A stretch of 64,000 nt of DNA from an uncultured Erythrobacter sp. (lineage in GTDB: Bacteria > Pseudomonadota > Alphaproteobacteria > Sphingomonadales > Sphingomonadaceae): the NCBI GenBank assembly GCA_947498065.1, contig CANMIS010000001.1, positions 434,001 through 498,000 on the forward strand, read 5' to 3'. The notes under the pieces are model-generated. The model was not told where the DNA came from. It was given only the letters and a program-made list of their open reading frames with translations, and did not search any database. The position numbers and the translations under genes are program-made. Of the stretch, positions 16,878 to 25,829 are shown piece by piece; within the stretch, counting starts at the first letter, position 1; each line of letters starts with the position of its first letter.

Positions 16878-19004
16878 ATGCACCCTATGGGCTCTCGTTT
16901 TATTCTTATGTGCAGCGCTGCAAGCGTGGTTTGCGGCATGCCAGCAGCGGCACAAAGCGCGGCTGAGCCAGTCGCAGCGCCTACTTCTTCGGGCTCACCC
17001 ACCCCTGCAAGCACCCTTGACGGTGCCACTGCTCCAGACACGCGAGCCACCTTCACACCAGCAGATTTTGAACGTTTCGCGCCGCGCAACGCGCTCGACA
17101 TGGCGCAGCAAGTTCCCGGCTTCACCATCCGCGAAGGCGGCAACGATCGCGGGCTGGGCCAGGCCGACACCAATGTCTTGATCAATGGCAGGCGGATTTC
17201 TGGCAAATCCAACGGCCCAGTCGATGCACTCCAACGCATCCCGGTCGAAGACGTTGTGCGGCTGGAACTGGTCGACGGCGCGAGCCTCGATATTGGCGGA
17301 TTGTCCGGCCAAGTCCTCAACGTCGTCACGCAAAGCACCGGCCGCATCACGGGACAGTTCCGATATTCGGCGGAATGGCGCTCATCCGGCGTCCCGTTTC
17401 GCTGGGGCGATGGCCAGGTCTCGCTGGCCGGCGGCGGCGAGAAAACGGAATGGACCCTAGCCCTAGAGAATGATGCAGGGCGGCGCGGCGATGCCGGGAT
17501 TGAGCGCGTATTCGATGGCGCGGGCGATTTGATCGACACCCGCCAAGAAAAATCGAATTTCAACGGTGATCGGATGACCCTGTCCGGTTCCTTCGCGCGC
17601 ACCGCAGACAATGGCAATGTCCTCAATCTAACCGGCCAAGTCGGCGGCAATCTGTTTGACCAGCGCGAAGTTTCTGAGCGCACAGGCACGATCTCTGCCA
17701 GCGACCGGCTGCGCGAATTCACCTCTAGCGAGGACGAGTTCAACTATGAGCTGAGTGCGGATTACAGCTTCGCGCTTGGCGGCGGACAGCTCAAATTGAT
17801 TGGCTTCACCCGCTACGAGGACAGCCCCACCCGCTCTGAAGTGCTGACCACTTTTGCCGATGGCTCTGCGCCGGACGGCTCTGTCTTTGTGCGCGATGCG
17901 GACGAAGGCGAGAACATCATTCGCTCTGAGTTCAGTTTTGCGGGCCTGGGCGGTGATTTCCAGTTTGCGCTGGAGGGTGTGCGCAATTTCCTGGACATCA
18001 ATTCCGCGTTTGAAGAGCGCGATGACAGCGGCATTCTCCAGCCCGTCGACTTTGAAGGGGCAACAGCCCGCGTTGAAGAAGACCGCGCCGAAACCAGCCT
18101 GACCTACAGCCGCGCGCTTTCTCCAAAAGTGCAATTGCAAGTCTCCGTAGGCGGCGAATACTCCAAAATCAGCCAGTCTGGCGCGCTTGGTCAAACACGC
18201 AGCTTCCAGCGCCCGAAAGGGTTCGTCGCGCTCGACTGGAATGCCAATTCCAGCCTCGATCTCTCAGGCCGGATCGAACGCCAAGTCGGCCAGCTGAGCT
18301 TTTTTGACTTCATCGCTACGACCAATCTCGATCAAGACCGCACCAACGTGACCAATTCCAATTTGGTCCCGCCGCAAAGCTGGTTGTTTGAGGTGGAAGC
18401 CAGCCAAAGCTTTGGCGATTTGGGCTCGCTCAATCTGCGCGGGTTTTATGAAGACATTAGCGATATTGTCGACTTAATCCCGATTGAAGGCGGCGGACAG
18501 GCTCCCGGCAATATCGATAGCGCTTCAATCTACGGCCTATCCGGAGAGCTTACGCTGCTGTTCGATCCAATTGGCATCAAGGGCCTGAGGCTTGATACCG
18601 AAATCGAGTATTCCGAGAGCGAAGTGCTTGACCCTCTGCTCGGCACGCCGCGAGAGATTTCCAATCAACGCTACCTCGAATTTGAAGCTGAGCTGCGCCA
18701 AGACTTCACCGGCTCGCCGTGGGCCATCGGCGCTGCATTCTTCGCTGACGACAACAGAGCGAATGTGCGGCTCGACGAAATCGCTGATCGCACTGAAAGC
18801 CCCGGATTTCTGCGAGTCTTTATCGAGAACAAGGACGTGTTTGGGCTGACCCTGCGAGGGCGAATTGCCAATCTGCTCGACCGGCGCAACAATCTGGACC
18901 GCACGATCTTTACCGACCGTGCGGCTGGCATCGTGGAGTTCCGCGAAGAGCGTCGCCGCCGCTTTGGCACCATCTTCTCAGTCGATATTGAGGGCTCATT
19001 CTAA
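16878..19004 (+). CDS. TonB-dependent outer-membrane receptor-like protein
   Basis: A 708-aa outer-membrane protein. A signal peptide (FILMCSAASVVCGMPAAAQS) is followed by a Pro/Ser/Thr-rich linker and a plug-like domain (ALDMAQQVPGFTIREGG ... TNVLINGRRISGKS ... VEDVVRLELVDGASLDIGGLSGQVLNVVT), then a beta-barrel rich in alternating aromatic strands. No FecA-type signalling domain is present and no clear TonB box can be pointed out. The substrate is unknown. ATG 16878 has GGAAAGG upstream; the longer frame runs back into the tRNA gene and is rejected. No partner transporter is adjacent. Confidence 0.85.
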   Translation: MHPMGSRFILMCSAASVVCGMPAAAQSAAEPVAAPTSSGSPTPASTLDGATAPDTRATFTPADFERFAPRNALDMAQQVPGFTIREGGNDRGLGQADTNVLINGRRISGKSNGPVDALQRIPVEDVVRLELVDGASLDIGGLSGQVLNVVTQSTGRITGQFRYSAEWRSSGVPFRWGDGQVSLAGGGEKTEWTLALENDAGRRGDAGIERVFDGAGDLIDTRQEKSNFNGDRMTLSGSFARTADNGNVLNLTGQVGGNLFDQREVSERTGTISASDRLREFTSSEDEFNYELSADYSFALGGGQLKLIGFTRYEDSPTRSEVLTTFADGSAPDGSVFVRDADEGENIIRSEFSFAGLGGDFQFALEGVRNFLDINSAFEERDDSGILQPVDFEGATARVEEDRAETSLTYSRALSPKVQLQVSVGGEYSKISQSGALGQTRSFQRPKGFVALDWNANSSLDLSGRIERQVGQLSFFDFIATTNLDQDRTNVTNSNLVPPQSWLFEVEASQSFGDLGSLNLRGFYEDISDIVDLIPIEGGGQAPGNIDSASIYGLSGELTLLFDPIGIKGLRLDTEIEYSESEVLDPLLGTPREISNQRYLEFEAELRQDFTGSPWAIGAAFFADDNRANVRLDEIADRTESPGFLRVFIENKDVFGLTLRGRIANLLDRRNNLDRTIFTDRAAGIVEFREERRRRFGTIFSVDIEGSF

Positions 19005-19083
19005 CGTAAGCGTCCGCCCACGCGCCCATGCTTGCGCCGCATCACGGCTCGGCCTAACCACGCTGCGCAAAGGGGATAGACCG

Positions 19084-19953
19084 ATGACATTGCGAATGCG
19101 TTCTTGGCTGTTTGCTCCGGGCGACAGCGAGAAAAAGATGACCAAGGCCGCAGATAGTGCAGCTGACATCGCTTTGCTTGATCTGGAAGATTCGGTCGCC
19201 CCGGAAAACAAGCCTGCAGCGCGGGAGCTCGTGCGCGATATGATCGCGAGCCGCGAAGACAAGGCGCGCATTTGGGTGCGCGTCAACCCGCTCTCGGGCG
19301 GCGAAACCGAGCGCGATCTTGACGCGATTATGTCCGCTGGACCAGGCGGCATCTTCTTGCCCAAGGCCGAGGGCGGACACGACGTCGCAACCTTGGACGC
19401 AATGCTGAGCGAGCGCGAGGCAAAGGCGGGGTTAAAACCTGGCTCTACCCGTGTCGCCGCACTGGTAACCGAAACGGCCGCCGCCATGTTCACCACTGGC
19501 ACCTATGACGGAGCGCCGCGGCTGGTGGCGATGAGTTGGGGGGCGGAAGACCTTTCGTCAGAGCTCGGCGCGCAAGAACAGCGCGGGGCGGACGGCGAAT
19601 ATTCCCATGTCTATGAAATGGCACGCAGCCTCTGCTTGCTCGGGGCGGTAAAGGCGCAGGTCGCTCCGATTGAAACCGTTCAGCCAGAATTCCGCGATCT
19701 TGATGCGCTGCGGGCGCGGGCGTTGAAGGTCAGACGTCAGGGCTTTCGCGGGATGCTCGCGATCCATCCCGCTCAGATCGAGCCGATCAACAGCGCCTTC
19801 ACGCCAAGCGAAGATGAGCTCGCCCATGCCCGCGCGGTGGTGCAATTGTTCGCGGACAATCCAGGAGCAGGCACCCTCGCCCTTGATGGCAATATGCTTG
19901 ACCGGCCGCATTTAGCACTTGCTCAGCGGATATTGGCAGAAGCTGGCGAATAG
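19084..19953 (+). CDS. CoA ester lyase (HpcH/HpaI, CitE-like)
   Basis: A 289-aa TIM-barrel protein of the citrate lyase beta/malyl-CoA lyase family. The N-terminus RSWLFAPGDSEKKMTKA and the segment LLDLEDSVAPENKPAARE carry family substrate-binding residues. RVNPL, FLPKAEGG and the C-terminal GMLAIHPAQIEPINSAF are also typical. These enzymes cleave (or form) beta-hydroxyacyl-CoA such as citramalyl- or malyl-CoA with Mg2+. The exact substrate is unclear. ATG 19084 follows AAAGGGGAT; the upstream frame overlaps the receptor gene. Confidence 0.87.
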   Translation: MTLRMRSWLFAPGDSEKKMTKAADSAADIALLDLEDSVAPENKPAARELVRDMIASREDKARIWVRVNPLSGGETERDLDAIMSAGPGGIFLPKAEGGHDVATLDAMLSEREAKAGLKPGSTRVAALVTETAAAMFTTGTYDGAPRLVAMSWGAEDLSSELGAQEQRGADGEYSHVYEMARSLCLLGAVKAQVAPIETVQPEFRDLDALRARALKVRRQGFRGMLAIHPAQIEPINSAFTPSEDELAHARAVVQLFADNPGAGTLALDGNMLDRPHLALAQRILAEAGE

Positions 19954-19959
19954 CTAATT

Positions 19960-19994
19960 AGGAAATATATTTTTCCTACTCGAACCAATTTGGT
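19960..19994. promoter_or_regulatory. Operator-like repeats upstream of the GTA-type holin
   Basis: An AT-rich stretch just before the holin gene contains AGGAAA-N6-TTTCCT (19960-19977) and ACCAATTTGGT (19984-19994). Read on the minus strand, 19972-19989 is ATTGGTTCGAGTAGGAAA, which differs by one base from 11625-11642 in the DUF6456/XRE promoter. The AT content is clearly higher than the surroundings. The site is 37-71 bases from the ATG, where an operator would act. Regulation is an inference. Confidence 0.6.
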
Positions 19995-20030
19995 TATTTG
20001 ATGCGCGACTCATGACAAGGAGCTGCACTT

Positions 20031-20444
20031 ATGGCCATTTTGGAAACGCTGATCGGTCCGATCACATCAATCATCGACAAGATCATTCCCGACAAGGAAG
20101 CGCGCGCCAAGGCCAAGCTTGAGCTGTTAAAGCTTGAAGGCTCGCAAGAGATGCGGCTGATCGAAACGCAAATCTCCGCCATCATCACCGAGGCAAAATC
20201 AGCCGACCCGTGGACCAGCCGAGCGCGGCCCAGCTTCCTTTATGTGATGTATGCAATGATATTGTGGGCATTGCCTATGGGCGTGCTCGCCGCCTTCAAC
20301 CCTAGCGCAGCCACGAACATCGCGGCGGGAATGAACGCCTATCTCAATGGCCTGCCAGAACCGCTCTACGCGCTGTTTGGCACCGGGTACCTTGGCTACA
20401 CCGCCGCCCGCCAATGGGGCAAAGTTAAGGGTGTGGATCAGTAG
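20031..20444 (+). CDS. Holin of gene-transfer-agent type (3TM family)
   Basis: A 137-aa protein that matches the GTA_holin_3TM family as I recall it. It starts with MAILETLIGPITSIIDKIIP, continues with a charged helix (KEARAKAKLELLKLEG) and a DPWTSRARPSFLYVMY motif, and has hydrophobic segments at about residues 68-88 and 110-127. Such holins permeabilise the inner membrane for particle release. The ribosome site is AAGGAG, 9 bases before the ATG. No endolysin, capsid or terminase gene is adjacent, so it is an orphan lysis gene here. Upstream lies the operator-like repeat shared with 11625-11664. Confidence 0.8.
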   Translation: MAILETLIGPITSIIDKIIPDKEARAKAKLELLKLEGSQEMRLIETQISAIITEAKSADPWTSRARPSFLYVMYAMILWALPMGVLAAFNPSAATNIAAGMNAYLNGLPEPLYALFGTGYLGYTAARQWGKVKGVDQ

Positions 20445-20508
20445 TTTTCCTTGCTCCACCAGTGATGCGGACTTGAGCTTGCCGATGGCCCCGCGCTAAG
20501 CGGGCAGC

Positions 20509-20970
20509 ATGACAGACACTCCTTCAGCACCATCCAACACAGTCTACGTTCTCAACGGTCCCAATCTCAATCTGCTCGGCCTGCGTGAGCCTGAGATTTA
20601 TGGCTCCGATACACTCGATGATATTGCGGGGATGCTTGAGGACAAGGCGCGCGAGCACGGCCTCACTATTGAGATGCGCCAAACCAATTACGAAGGCATG
20701 CTGGTCGATTGGCTGCACGAAGCGCAAGCGGAGGGCGCGCGGGCCGTTCTGCTCAACGCGGCGGCTTACACCCATACTTCCATCGCTTTGCTCGATGCCA
20801 TTCGCGCGATAACCACTCCGGTTATAGAGGTGCACCTTTCTGATCCAAAAACGCGAGAGGACTTTCGCCATCTCTCCTATGTCGGGATGGCCGCAGCAAA
20901 AACGATCGAGGGGCATGGCGCGGCCAGCTACACCATTGCGCTCGATGCAGTGATCAACGGCGAGGTTTGA
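20509..20970 (+). CDS. aroQ: 3-dehydroquinate dehydratase, type II
   Basis: A 153-aa type II dehydroquinase of the shikimate pathway. It shows VYVLNGPNLNLLGLREPEIYG with the catalytic loop, TNYEGMLVDWLHEA, AAAYTHTSIALLDAI and the C-terminal EVHLSDPKTREDFRHLSYVG with the catalytic His. In the substrate loop NAAAYTHTS replaces the common NPGAYTHTS, a mild change. It precedes accB and accC on the same strand, an order often seen in alphaproteobacteria. Confidence 0.95.
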   Translation: MTDTPSAPSNTVYVLNGPNLNLLGLREPEIYGSDTLDDIAGMLEDKAREHGLTIEMRQTNYEGMLVDWLHEAQAEGARAVLLNAAAYTHTSIALLDAIRAITTPVIEVHLSDPKTREDFRHLSYVGMAAAKTIEGHGAASYTIALDAVINGEV

Positions 20971-21103
20971 GCGACACGGAAACGAGCCGACCTGCTGTTT
21001 GCGAGGTCCAACCCGCTACCGGCACCCTTAAATCCACCCACAATGCCGGGCACGCTCAGCCCACAGGGGCGGCAAAACCTGCCCGTGCCACTTGCCAGCC
21101 GCA

Positions 21104-21162
21104 ATTTGCGGGAATAATCACCCTCACAATCACGCTGCACCCCAGTTTGCGATCCCGCAAAT
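21104..21162. repeat. Inverted repeat in the accB leader
   Basis: ATTTGCGGGA (21104-21113) and TCCCGCAAAT (21153-21162) form a perfect 10-bp inverted repeat around 39 bases. It ends 29 bases before the accB start. It could be a paired operator or an RNA hairpin that controls accBC, but nothing shows which. The remaining aroQ-accB gap (20971-21191) has no convincing gene. Confidence 0.5.
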
Positions 21163-21191
21163 GACCGCAGCAGACACAATAAGGGGCCCCC

Positions 21192-21689
21192 ATGGCGACC
21201 AGCAAAACAAATGGCGGACGCAAATCCGGCATGGATGTTGACACCAAACTCGTTCGCGAACTCGCAGAACTGCTGAACGAAACCGGCTTAACCGAAATCG
21301 AAGTCGAAGAAGACGACCGCAAAATCCGCGTTGCGCGCGGTGGCTTCGCGCCTGCTGCGATCAATGCGCCTGTTGCGGCTGCTCCAGCCCCAGCCCCTGC
21401 GGCCGCTGCACCAGCGGCAGCTCCAACAGCCGCGGAGGCTCCCGCCGACGCGAGCGATGGCGCGATGCTCTCGCCAATGGTGGGCACTGCCTATCTCGCT
21501 CCGGAACCCGGCGCAGACGACTTCATCAAAGTCGGCGCCTCCGTTAAAGAAGGCGACACCTTGCTGATTATTGAGGCGATGAAGGTGATGAACCCGATCC
21601 CTGCTGATAAGTCAGGCACGATCAAAGCTATCTTGGTCGAAAACGCGCAGCCGGTCGAGTTTGACCAGCCGCTGGTCGTGATAGCGTAA
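21192..21689 (+). CDS. accB: Biotin carboxyl carrier protein of acetyl-CoA carboxylase
   Basis: A 165-aa carrier that moves carboxybiotin between AccC and AccAD at the first step of fatty-acid synthesis. The N-terminal oligomerisation region is followed by an Ala/Pro-rich flexible linker (about residues 55-90) and the biotinyl domain with EAMKVMN, in which Lys131 is the biotinylation site. The N-terminus [17 protein letters not shown] is a little longer than usual. The start has AAGGGG upstream. It is followed by accC after 21 bases. Confidence 0.97.
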   Translation: MATSKTNGGRKSGMDVDTKLVRELAELLNETGLTEIEVEEDDRKIRVARGGFAPAAINAPVAAAPAPAPAAAAPAAAPTAAEAPADASDGAMLSPMVGTAYLAPEPGADDFIKVGASVKEGDTLLIIEAMKVMNPIPADKSGTIKAILVENAQPVEFDQPLVVIA

Positions 21690-21710
21690 AGCGCGCGAGG
21701 ACAACAGGCT

Positions 21711-23060
21711 ATGGCCATTACCCGCATCCTGATCGCCAATCGCGGCGAAATCGCTCTGCGCATCCACCGCGCGGCCCACGAAATGGGCATCGAAACAGTC
21801 GCGGTGCACTCCACTGCGGACGCTGATGCAATGCATGTGCGCCTTGCCGACCATGCAGTCTGCATCGGCCCGCCATCTGCAACCGACAGCTACCTCAATG
21901 TCGCAGCGATCATCTCCGCCGCTGAAGTGGCACAATGCGATGCGATCCACCCGGGCTATGGCTTTCTGTCAGAGAACGCCAAGTTCGCTGAGATCGTCGA
22001 GGCGCATGACATCAAGTGGATCGGGCCGAAACCTGAACACATCGTCACTATGGGCGATAAGGTGCAGGCCAAGAAAACCGCTGGTGAGCTAGGCTTGCCG
22101 CTAGTCCCCGGCTCTGACGGCGCAGTTTCTGATCCGGAAGAAGGCAAGAAGATCGCCGCCGAAATCGGCTATCCGGTGATCATCAAAGCCGCATCGGGCG
22201 GCGGCGGCCGGGGCATGAAAGTCTGCGAGAGCGAAGACCAACTAGAAACTCTGATGCAGCAGGCCGGAAGCGAGGCGAAGGCCGCGTTTGGCGATGCCAC
22301 GGTCTATATCGAAAAATATCTCGGCAATCCGCGCCACATCGAATTTCAGGTGTTCGGCGACGGCAATGGCAATGCGATCCATTTGGGAGAGCGCGATTGC
22401 TCGCTGCAACGCCGTCACCAAAAGGTGCTGGAGGAGGCCCCCTCCCCGGTGATCAGCCACGAAGAGCGCATGCACATGGGCGAGGTTTGCTCAAAGGCGA
22501 TGCGCGATATGAGTTATCGCGGTGCGGGTACGATCGAATTCCTGTGGGAAGACGGCGAGTTCTACTTCATTGAAATGAACACCCGGCTTCAGGTGGAGCA
22601 TCCGGTTACCGAAGCCATCACCGGCGTTGATCTGGTGCGTGAACAAATCCGCATCGCGGCTGGTAAGCCATTGTCTGTGAAGCAGGAAGAGCTGGAATTT
22701 AACGGCCACGCGATTGAGTGCCGGATCAATGCAGAGGATCCCTTCACCTTCGCGCCTTCGCCCGGTCAGGTGACCTATTATCACCCGGCTGGCGGCATGC
22801 ATGTGCGGGTAGATAGCGGGCTTTATGCGGGCTATAAAATCCCGCCCTATTACGACAGCATGATTGCGAAGCTGATCGTCTATGGCCGCAACCGCGAAGG
22901 CTGCATCATGCGCCTGCGCCGCGCGCTTGAAGAAATGGTGGTTGAGGGGCCGAAGACCAACATTCCGCTGCACCAGGAATTGCTCAAGCAAAACGACGTG
23001 CTGTCCGGCGATTACTCAATCAAATGGCTCGAAAACTGGCTGGAAGAACGCGAGAGCTAA
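21711..23060 (+). CDS. accC: Biotin carboxylase subunit of acetyl-CoA carboxylase
   Basis: A 449-aa ATP-grasp enzyme that carboxylates biotin on AccB with ATP and bicarbonate. Visible motifs are [23 protein letters not shown], the glycine-rich loop [24 protein letters not shown] and [16 protein letters not shown]. Length and motifs match the family fully. It is in an operon with accB. Confidence 0.98.
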   Translation: MAITRILIANRGEIALRIHRAAHEMGIETVAVHSTADADAMHVRLADHAVCIGPPSATDSYLNVAAIISAAEVAQCDAIHPGYGFLSENAKFAEIVEAHDIKWIGPKPEHIVTMGDKVQAKKTAGELGLPLVPGSDGAVSDPEEGKKIAAEIGYPVIIKAASGGGGRGMKVCESEDQLETLMQQAGSEAKAAFGDATVYIEKYLGNPRHIEFQVFGDGNGNAIHLGERDCSLQRRHQKVLEEAPSPVISHEERMHMGEVCSKAMRDMSYRGAGTIEFLWEDGEFYFIEMNTRLQVEHPVTEAITGVDLVREQIRIAAGKPLSVKQEELEFNGHAIECRINAEDPFTFAPSPGQVTYYHPAGGMHVRVDSGLYAGYKIPPYYDSMIAKLIVYGRNREGCIMRLRRALEEMVVEGPKTNIPLHQELLKQNDVLSGDYSIKWLENWLEERES

Positions 23061-23092
23061 GTCCGCAGGCGCATTCAGATTGGTGAGAAGGT

Positions 23093-23293
23093 ATGATACG
23101 TTTTTTGCCGGGAGTGCTGCTTCTGATCATTGGTTTGGCCGTGTTCTCGTTGCCCTATTGGGCGCCGCTCGTCTCCGATGTGCGGGTTGAGCCAGAGGCG
23201 TTCAAGCGCTCAGGTCAAGTCGGCGGCGGAGTGATCGGCGTCGGCGCCGCTCTGATCATCGCTGCTCTTATCGCTGGCCGCAAGAGAGGCTGA
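23093..23293 (+). CDS. Small membrane protein, unknown
   Basis: A 66-aa hydrophobic protein with two predicted TM helices (FLPGVLLLIIGLAVFSLPYW and GVIGVGAALIIAALIAG) and a basic C-terminal end RKRG, so both ends probably face the cytoplasm. It follows accC by 32 bases on the same strand and may be cotranscribed. I do not recognise a family. GAGAAGG lies just upstream of the ATG. Confidence 0.6.
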   Translation: MIRFLPGVLLLIIGLAVFSLPYWAPLVSDVRVEPEAFKRSGQVGGGVIGVGAALIIAALIAGRKRG

Positions 23294-23429
23294 GCAGGCG
23301 GTAGCGCCCTCGACCTGGCGCGCATTTGGCCCTGCGCGGTGGCTCATCTATCGTTCATTCTCACTGGCTTAGCCCAGTCACAGGGTCGTGTTAGGGTGCG
23401 TGCTGCATCTCCGACCGGGAGAGCATAGA

Positions 23430-24614
23430 ATGCGAAAAACTGCGCTGCCGCTTCTGCCGATATTGAGTGTAGCCTTCGCTGCGCTGCCCATCACCACCGC
23501 TGATGCGCAAGACATCGCTGCCCCGCCCGGCTGGTCTGACACTCGGCAGGACGGCAAACGAATTCTCAGCAATGATGGTGTGATTGTCGAGGTTGGGTCT
23601 TGGCAAAGCACCAACGGCAAAAGCACTCGCGACTGGCTAAAATCGCAAGAACGCATCACCCCGCGCGGTGTCACCTATGTCGCCACCCAAAACCTGCAAC
23701 CCGAACGTGCCATCGCAGACAGTTATGCCCTCGCCCGTTCGGTCAAAGTGGATGGCCGAGACGAGCTATCAGTTCTCTATGCCTGCCCAGGCAAGGGCGG
23801 AACCGTGCGGTTGATGGAACTGCGCGCTGTCTTATCGCGCAAGACCGCACCTGCTATCCAGCGCGCCGCCAAATTTGGCGAAGACGTCTGCCGCACCGAT
23901 CCACAGATGGCCTCGTATCGCGCCGCCTCGACGAGAACTGCGTCAACAAACCCCGCGCGCACTCAAAGAAGCGGGTCGTCCGCCTCCGGAACCAGCCAAT
24001 CCTTGGCCGCTGAAAATGCGAAGATCCCCGCGCAAAGCAGGCCTGCGTCCGCTCGCATCATCCTAAAGCAAAAATGGGTCGGCTTCCCCGCTGTTATGAT
24101 TAACGAAGCGACGCCGGAAATGTCCTTTAGCAATGGCTATGCAACAACCTGCGCCAAATGGAACCCGTTGACCCAATCGCCAACCCCGTCTTCCGCTGGC
24201 CGCATGAAGCGCTGCGAAGTGAAACGCGGCGCCAGCAAAGGCAAGCTTGCGCATAAGTTCAGCCCTGGCGAAACCATTTCCGTCTCATTTGGCCGGATCT
24301 CCGCTTCATCCAGCAATCTTGGCGGATCGACCTCGACAATTTCGGGCGGCACTTTGCGCATGACCAAAGATGGGCGGATCGAGATTGGCAAATTCAACGC
24401 CTTCTCAGCCCGCGCGAGCGGTGCAAACGCGGGCGGAGGAAACCGCAAGATCGCCGTTTCTGGGCGCTATTACCTCAACGGCCACACCATCACGATCAAG
24501 GGTGATGATGGCCGGGTTTATCATGGATTTATCGCTGCCAGCTCAAACAAAGGCGGGCGCGGCTATGACAATATCTTTATTAATGGCGAGCATTATTGGG
24601 ACCGCAAAAAGTAG
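23430..24614 (+). CDS. Secreted protein of unknown function
   Basis: A 394-aa exported protein. The signal peptide ends near TTADAQD. The N-terminal half (PPGWSDTRQDGKRILSNDGV ... YACPGKGGTVRLMELRAVLS) looks like a folded domain. A Ser/Thr/Ala-rich linker of about 50 residues (about 165-215) follows, then a basic C-terminal domain (WVGFPAVMINEATPEMSFSN ... YYLNGHTITIKGDDGRVYHG). I do not recognise a family. The C-terminal part has a repetitive beta-strand look. ATG 23430 is preferred because GGGAGAG precedes it and it opens the signal peptide. Confidence 0.7.
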   Translation: MRKTALPLLPILSVAFAALPITTADAQDIAAPPGWSDTRQDGKRILSNDGVIVEVGSWQSTNGKSTRDWLKSQERITPRGVTYVATQNLQPERAIADSYALARSVKVDGRDELSVLYACPGKGGTVRLMELRAVLSRKTAPAIQRAAKFGEDVCRTDPQMASYRAASTRTASTNPARTQRSGSSASGTSQSLAAENAKIPAQSRPASARIILKQKWVGFPAVMINEATPEMSFSNGYATTCAKWNPLTQSPTPSSAGRMKRCEVKRGASKGKLAHKFSPGETISVSFGRISASSSNLGGSTSTISGGTLRMTKDGRIEIGKFNAFSARASGANAGGGNRKIAVSGRYYLNGHTITIKGDDGRVYHGFIAASSNKGGRGYDNIFINGEHYWDRKK

Positions 24615-24633
24615 GGGCCTCTAAAACCTCGTC

Positions 24634-25110
24634 CTAATCGAACGTAATGCCCGCTGCCTGAGCTTCAGCAATGATTTCTGGGCCAGTTTTCATGGGACTA
24701 TCTTGTGCCAGATCGTACCAATCCGGCTTCTCATCGACAAAAATCTGCTGCTTGATCGGCAGCCCGTCTGGCAAGTCAAAATGGCCAGCGGCAAAGCTGT
24801 AAAAATTCGTCGGCAGAAAGCGATACCAGAGCGCACTGCCACATTTGCTGCAAAAGCTCCGCTCTGCCCAATCGCTTGATTTATAGGTTCCAACGCTGGC
24901 TTCACCTGAGATCGTGAAGTCAGCTCCCGCGACCATCGAGCCAAAGCTGCCATAGGTACGCCGGCACATGTCGCAGTGGCACACATCCACTTCGCACCGC
25001 ATGGCGTTCAAAGTGATCGAAACCGCGCCGCACAAGCATTTTCCAGTCAGCGGAGTGTCGAGGCTAGCGACCTCGTCGCCGCTTGGGCTGTCTTCGAACA
25101 TTTCGCTCAT
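24634..25110 (-). CDS. GFA family protein (CENP-V/GFA, zinc-binding)
   Basis: A 158-aa protein of the GFA family, named after glutathione-dependent formaldehyde-activating enzyme. Zinc-site cysteines are seen in GKCLCGAVSITL, DVCHCDMCRRTYG and FCSKCGSALWYR. The formaldehyde role is doubtful for most members; a zinc-bound thiol chemistry is the safest statement. It lies 24 bases downstream of the AsnC-type regulator and probably forms a unit with it. Confidence 0.88.
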   Translation of the reverse strand: MSEMFEDSPSGDEVASLDTPLTGKCLCGAVSITLNAMRCEVDVCHCDMCRRTYGSFGSMVAGADFTISGEASVGTYKSSDWAERSFCSKCGSALWYRFLPTNFYSFAAGHFDLPDGLPIKQQIFVDEKPDWYDLAQDSPMKTGPEIIAEAQAAGITFD

Positions 25111-25134
25111 GGGCTGATCTCCGGCTTTGTCGTG

Positions 25135-25596
25135 TTAGAGCGGCACTCCCGGTGCATATTTCGCGGTGCGGATCGTCAGCGAGGTTTTGACGCTGTCCAC
25201 ATTGGGGGCCGGGGTCAGCTTGCTGGTCAGAAACTCCTGGAAGCTCTGCAGATCATTGCTGACGATCTTCAAAATGAAATCAATCTCGCCGTTTAGCATG
25301 TGCACCTCGCGCACTTCTGGCAAATCGCGCATGGCGTCTTCGAATTCGCGCAGGCTCGATTCGGCCTGACTCTTCAGGCTGACCATCGCGAAGACAGTGA
25401 TCGCAAAGCCCAGCTTCGACGGGTCAAGATCCGCGTGATAGCCGCGAATAACGCCGTCTTCCTCCAACCCGCGCACTCGGCGCAGGCACGGCGGCGCGGT
25501 TAATCCCACGCGCTGTGCGAGCTCTACATTGGTTACGCGCCCTTCCGCCTGCAATTCAGAAAGCAGGCGTTTATCGATTTCATCCAAATTCGCCAT
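25135..25596 (-). CDS. Lrp/AsnC family transcriptional regulator
   Basis: A 153-aa regulator with an N-terminal helix-turn-helix (DEIDKRLLSELQAEGRVTNVELAQRVGLTAPPCLRRVRGLE) and a C-terminal RAM/ligand domain (FAMVSLKSQAESSLREFE ... VHMLNGEIDFILKIVSNDL). Such proteins respond to amino acids and form octamers. It diverges from the kinase gene at 25830; the 233-base AT-richer gap between them should hold both promoters and probably its own binding site. The target is unknown. Confidence 0.93.
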   Translation of the reverse strand: MANLDEIDKRLLSELQAEGRVTNVELAQRVGLTAPPCLRRVRGLEEDGVIRGYHADLDPSKLGFAITVFAMVSLKSQAESSLREFEDAMRDLPEVREVHMLNGEIDFILKIVSNDLQSFQEFLTSKLTPAPNVDSVKTSLTIRTAKYAPGVPL

Positions 25597-25829
25597 GCGG
25601 CGTACGCTCCCATTTGACCTTCATTTATGACTAGCAATGTTCCTAGGAGAACAAGAGCTAGCAAGTATTTGCCCTCAGACCGAGGTGCAAAACTAATATT
25701 ATTATGTTTGCCAGCAATTGTCCCGCTTTGCAACGCGTCTGAAAGCCATGTGTGAATGTTAGAAAGGCTTGGTATGAAACTTTCGGCCCCACTAGCGCCT
25801 AATGGCCGTGTGTGTGTATCGGAGCAGAT

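Noticed and set aside
16733..17743. 336-aa minus-strand frame opposite the TonB receptor
   Set aside because: Ser/Pro/Arg-rich composition typical of a shadow frame. It also overlaps the tRNA-Pro gene.
20967..21164. 65-aa TTG frame after aroQ
   Set aside because: Low-complexity composition and a TTG start. The region holds an inverted repeat and probably regulatory sequence.
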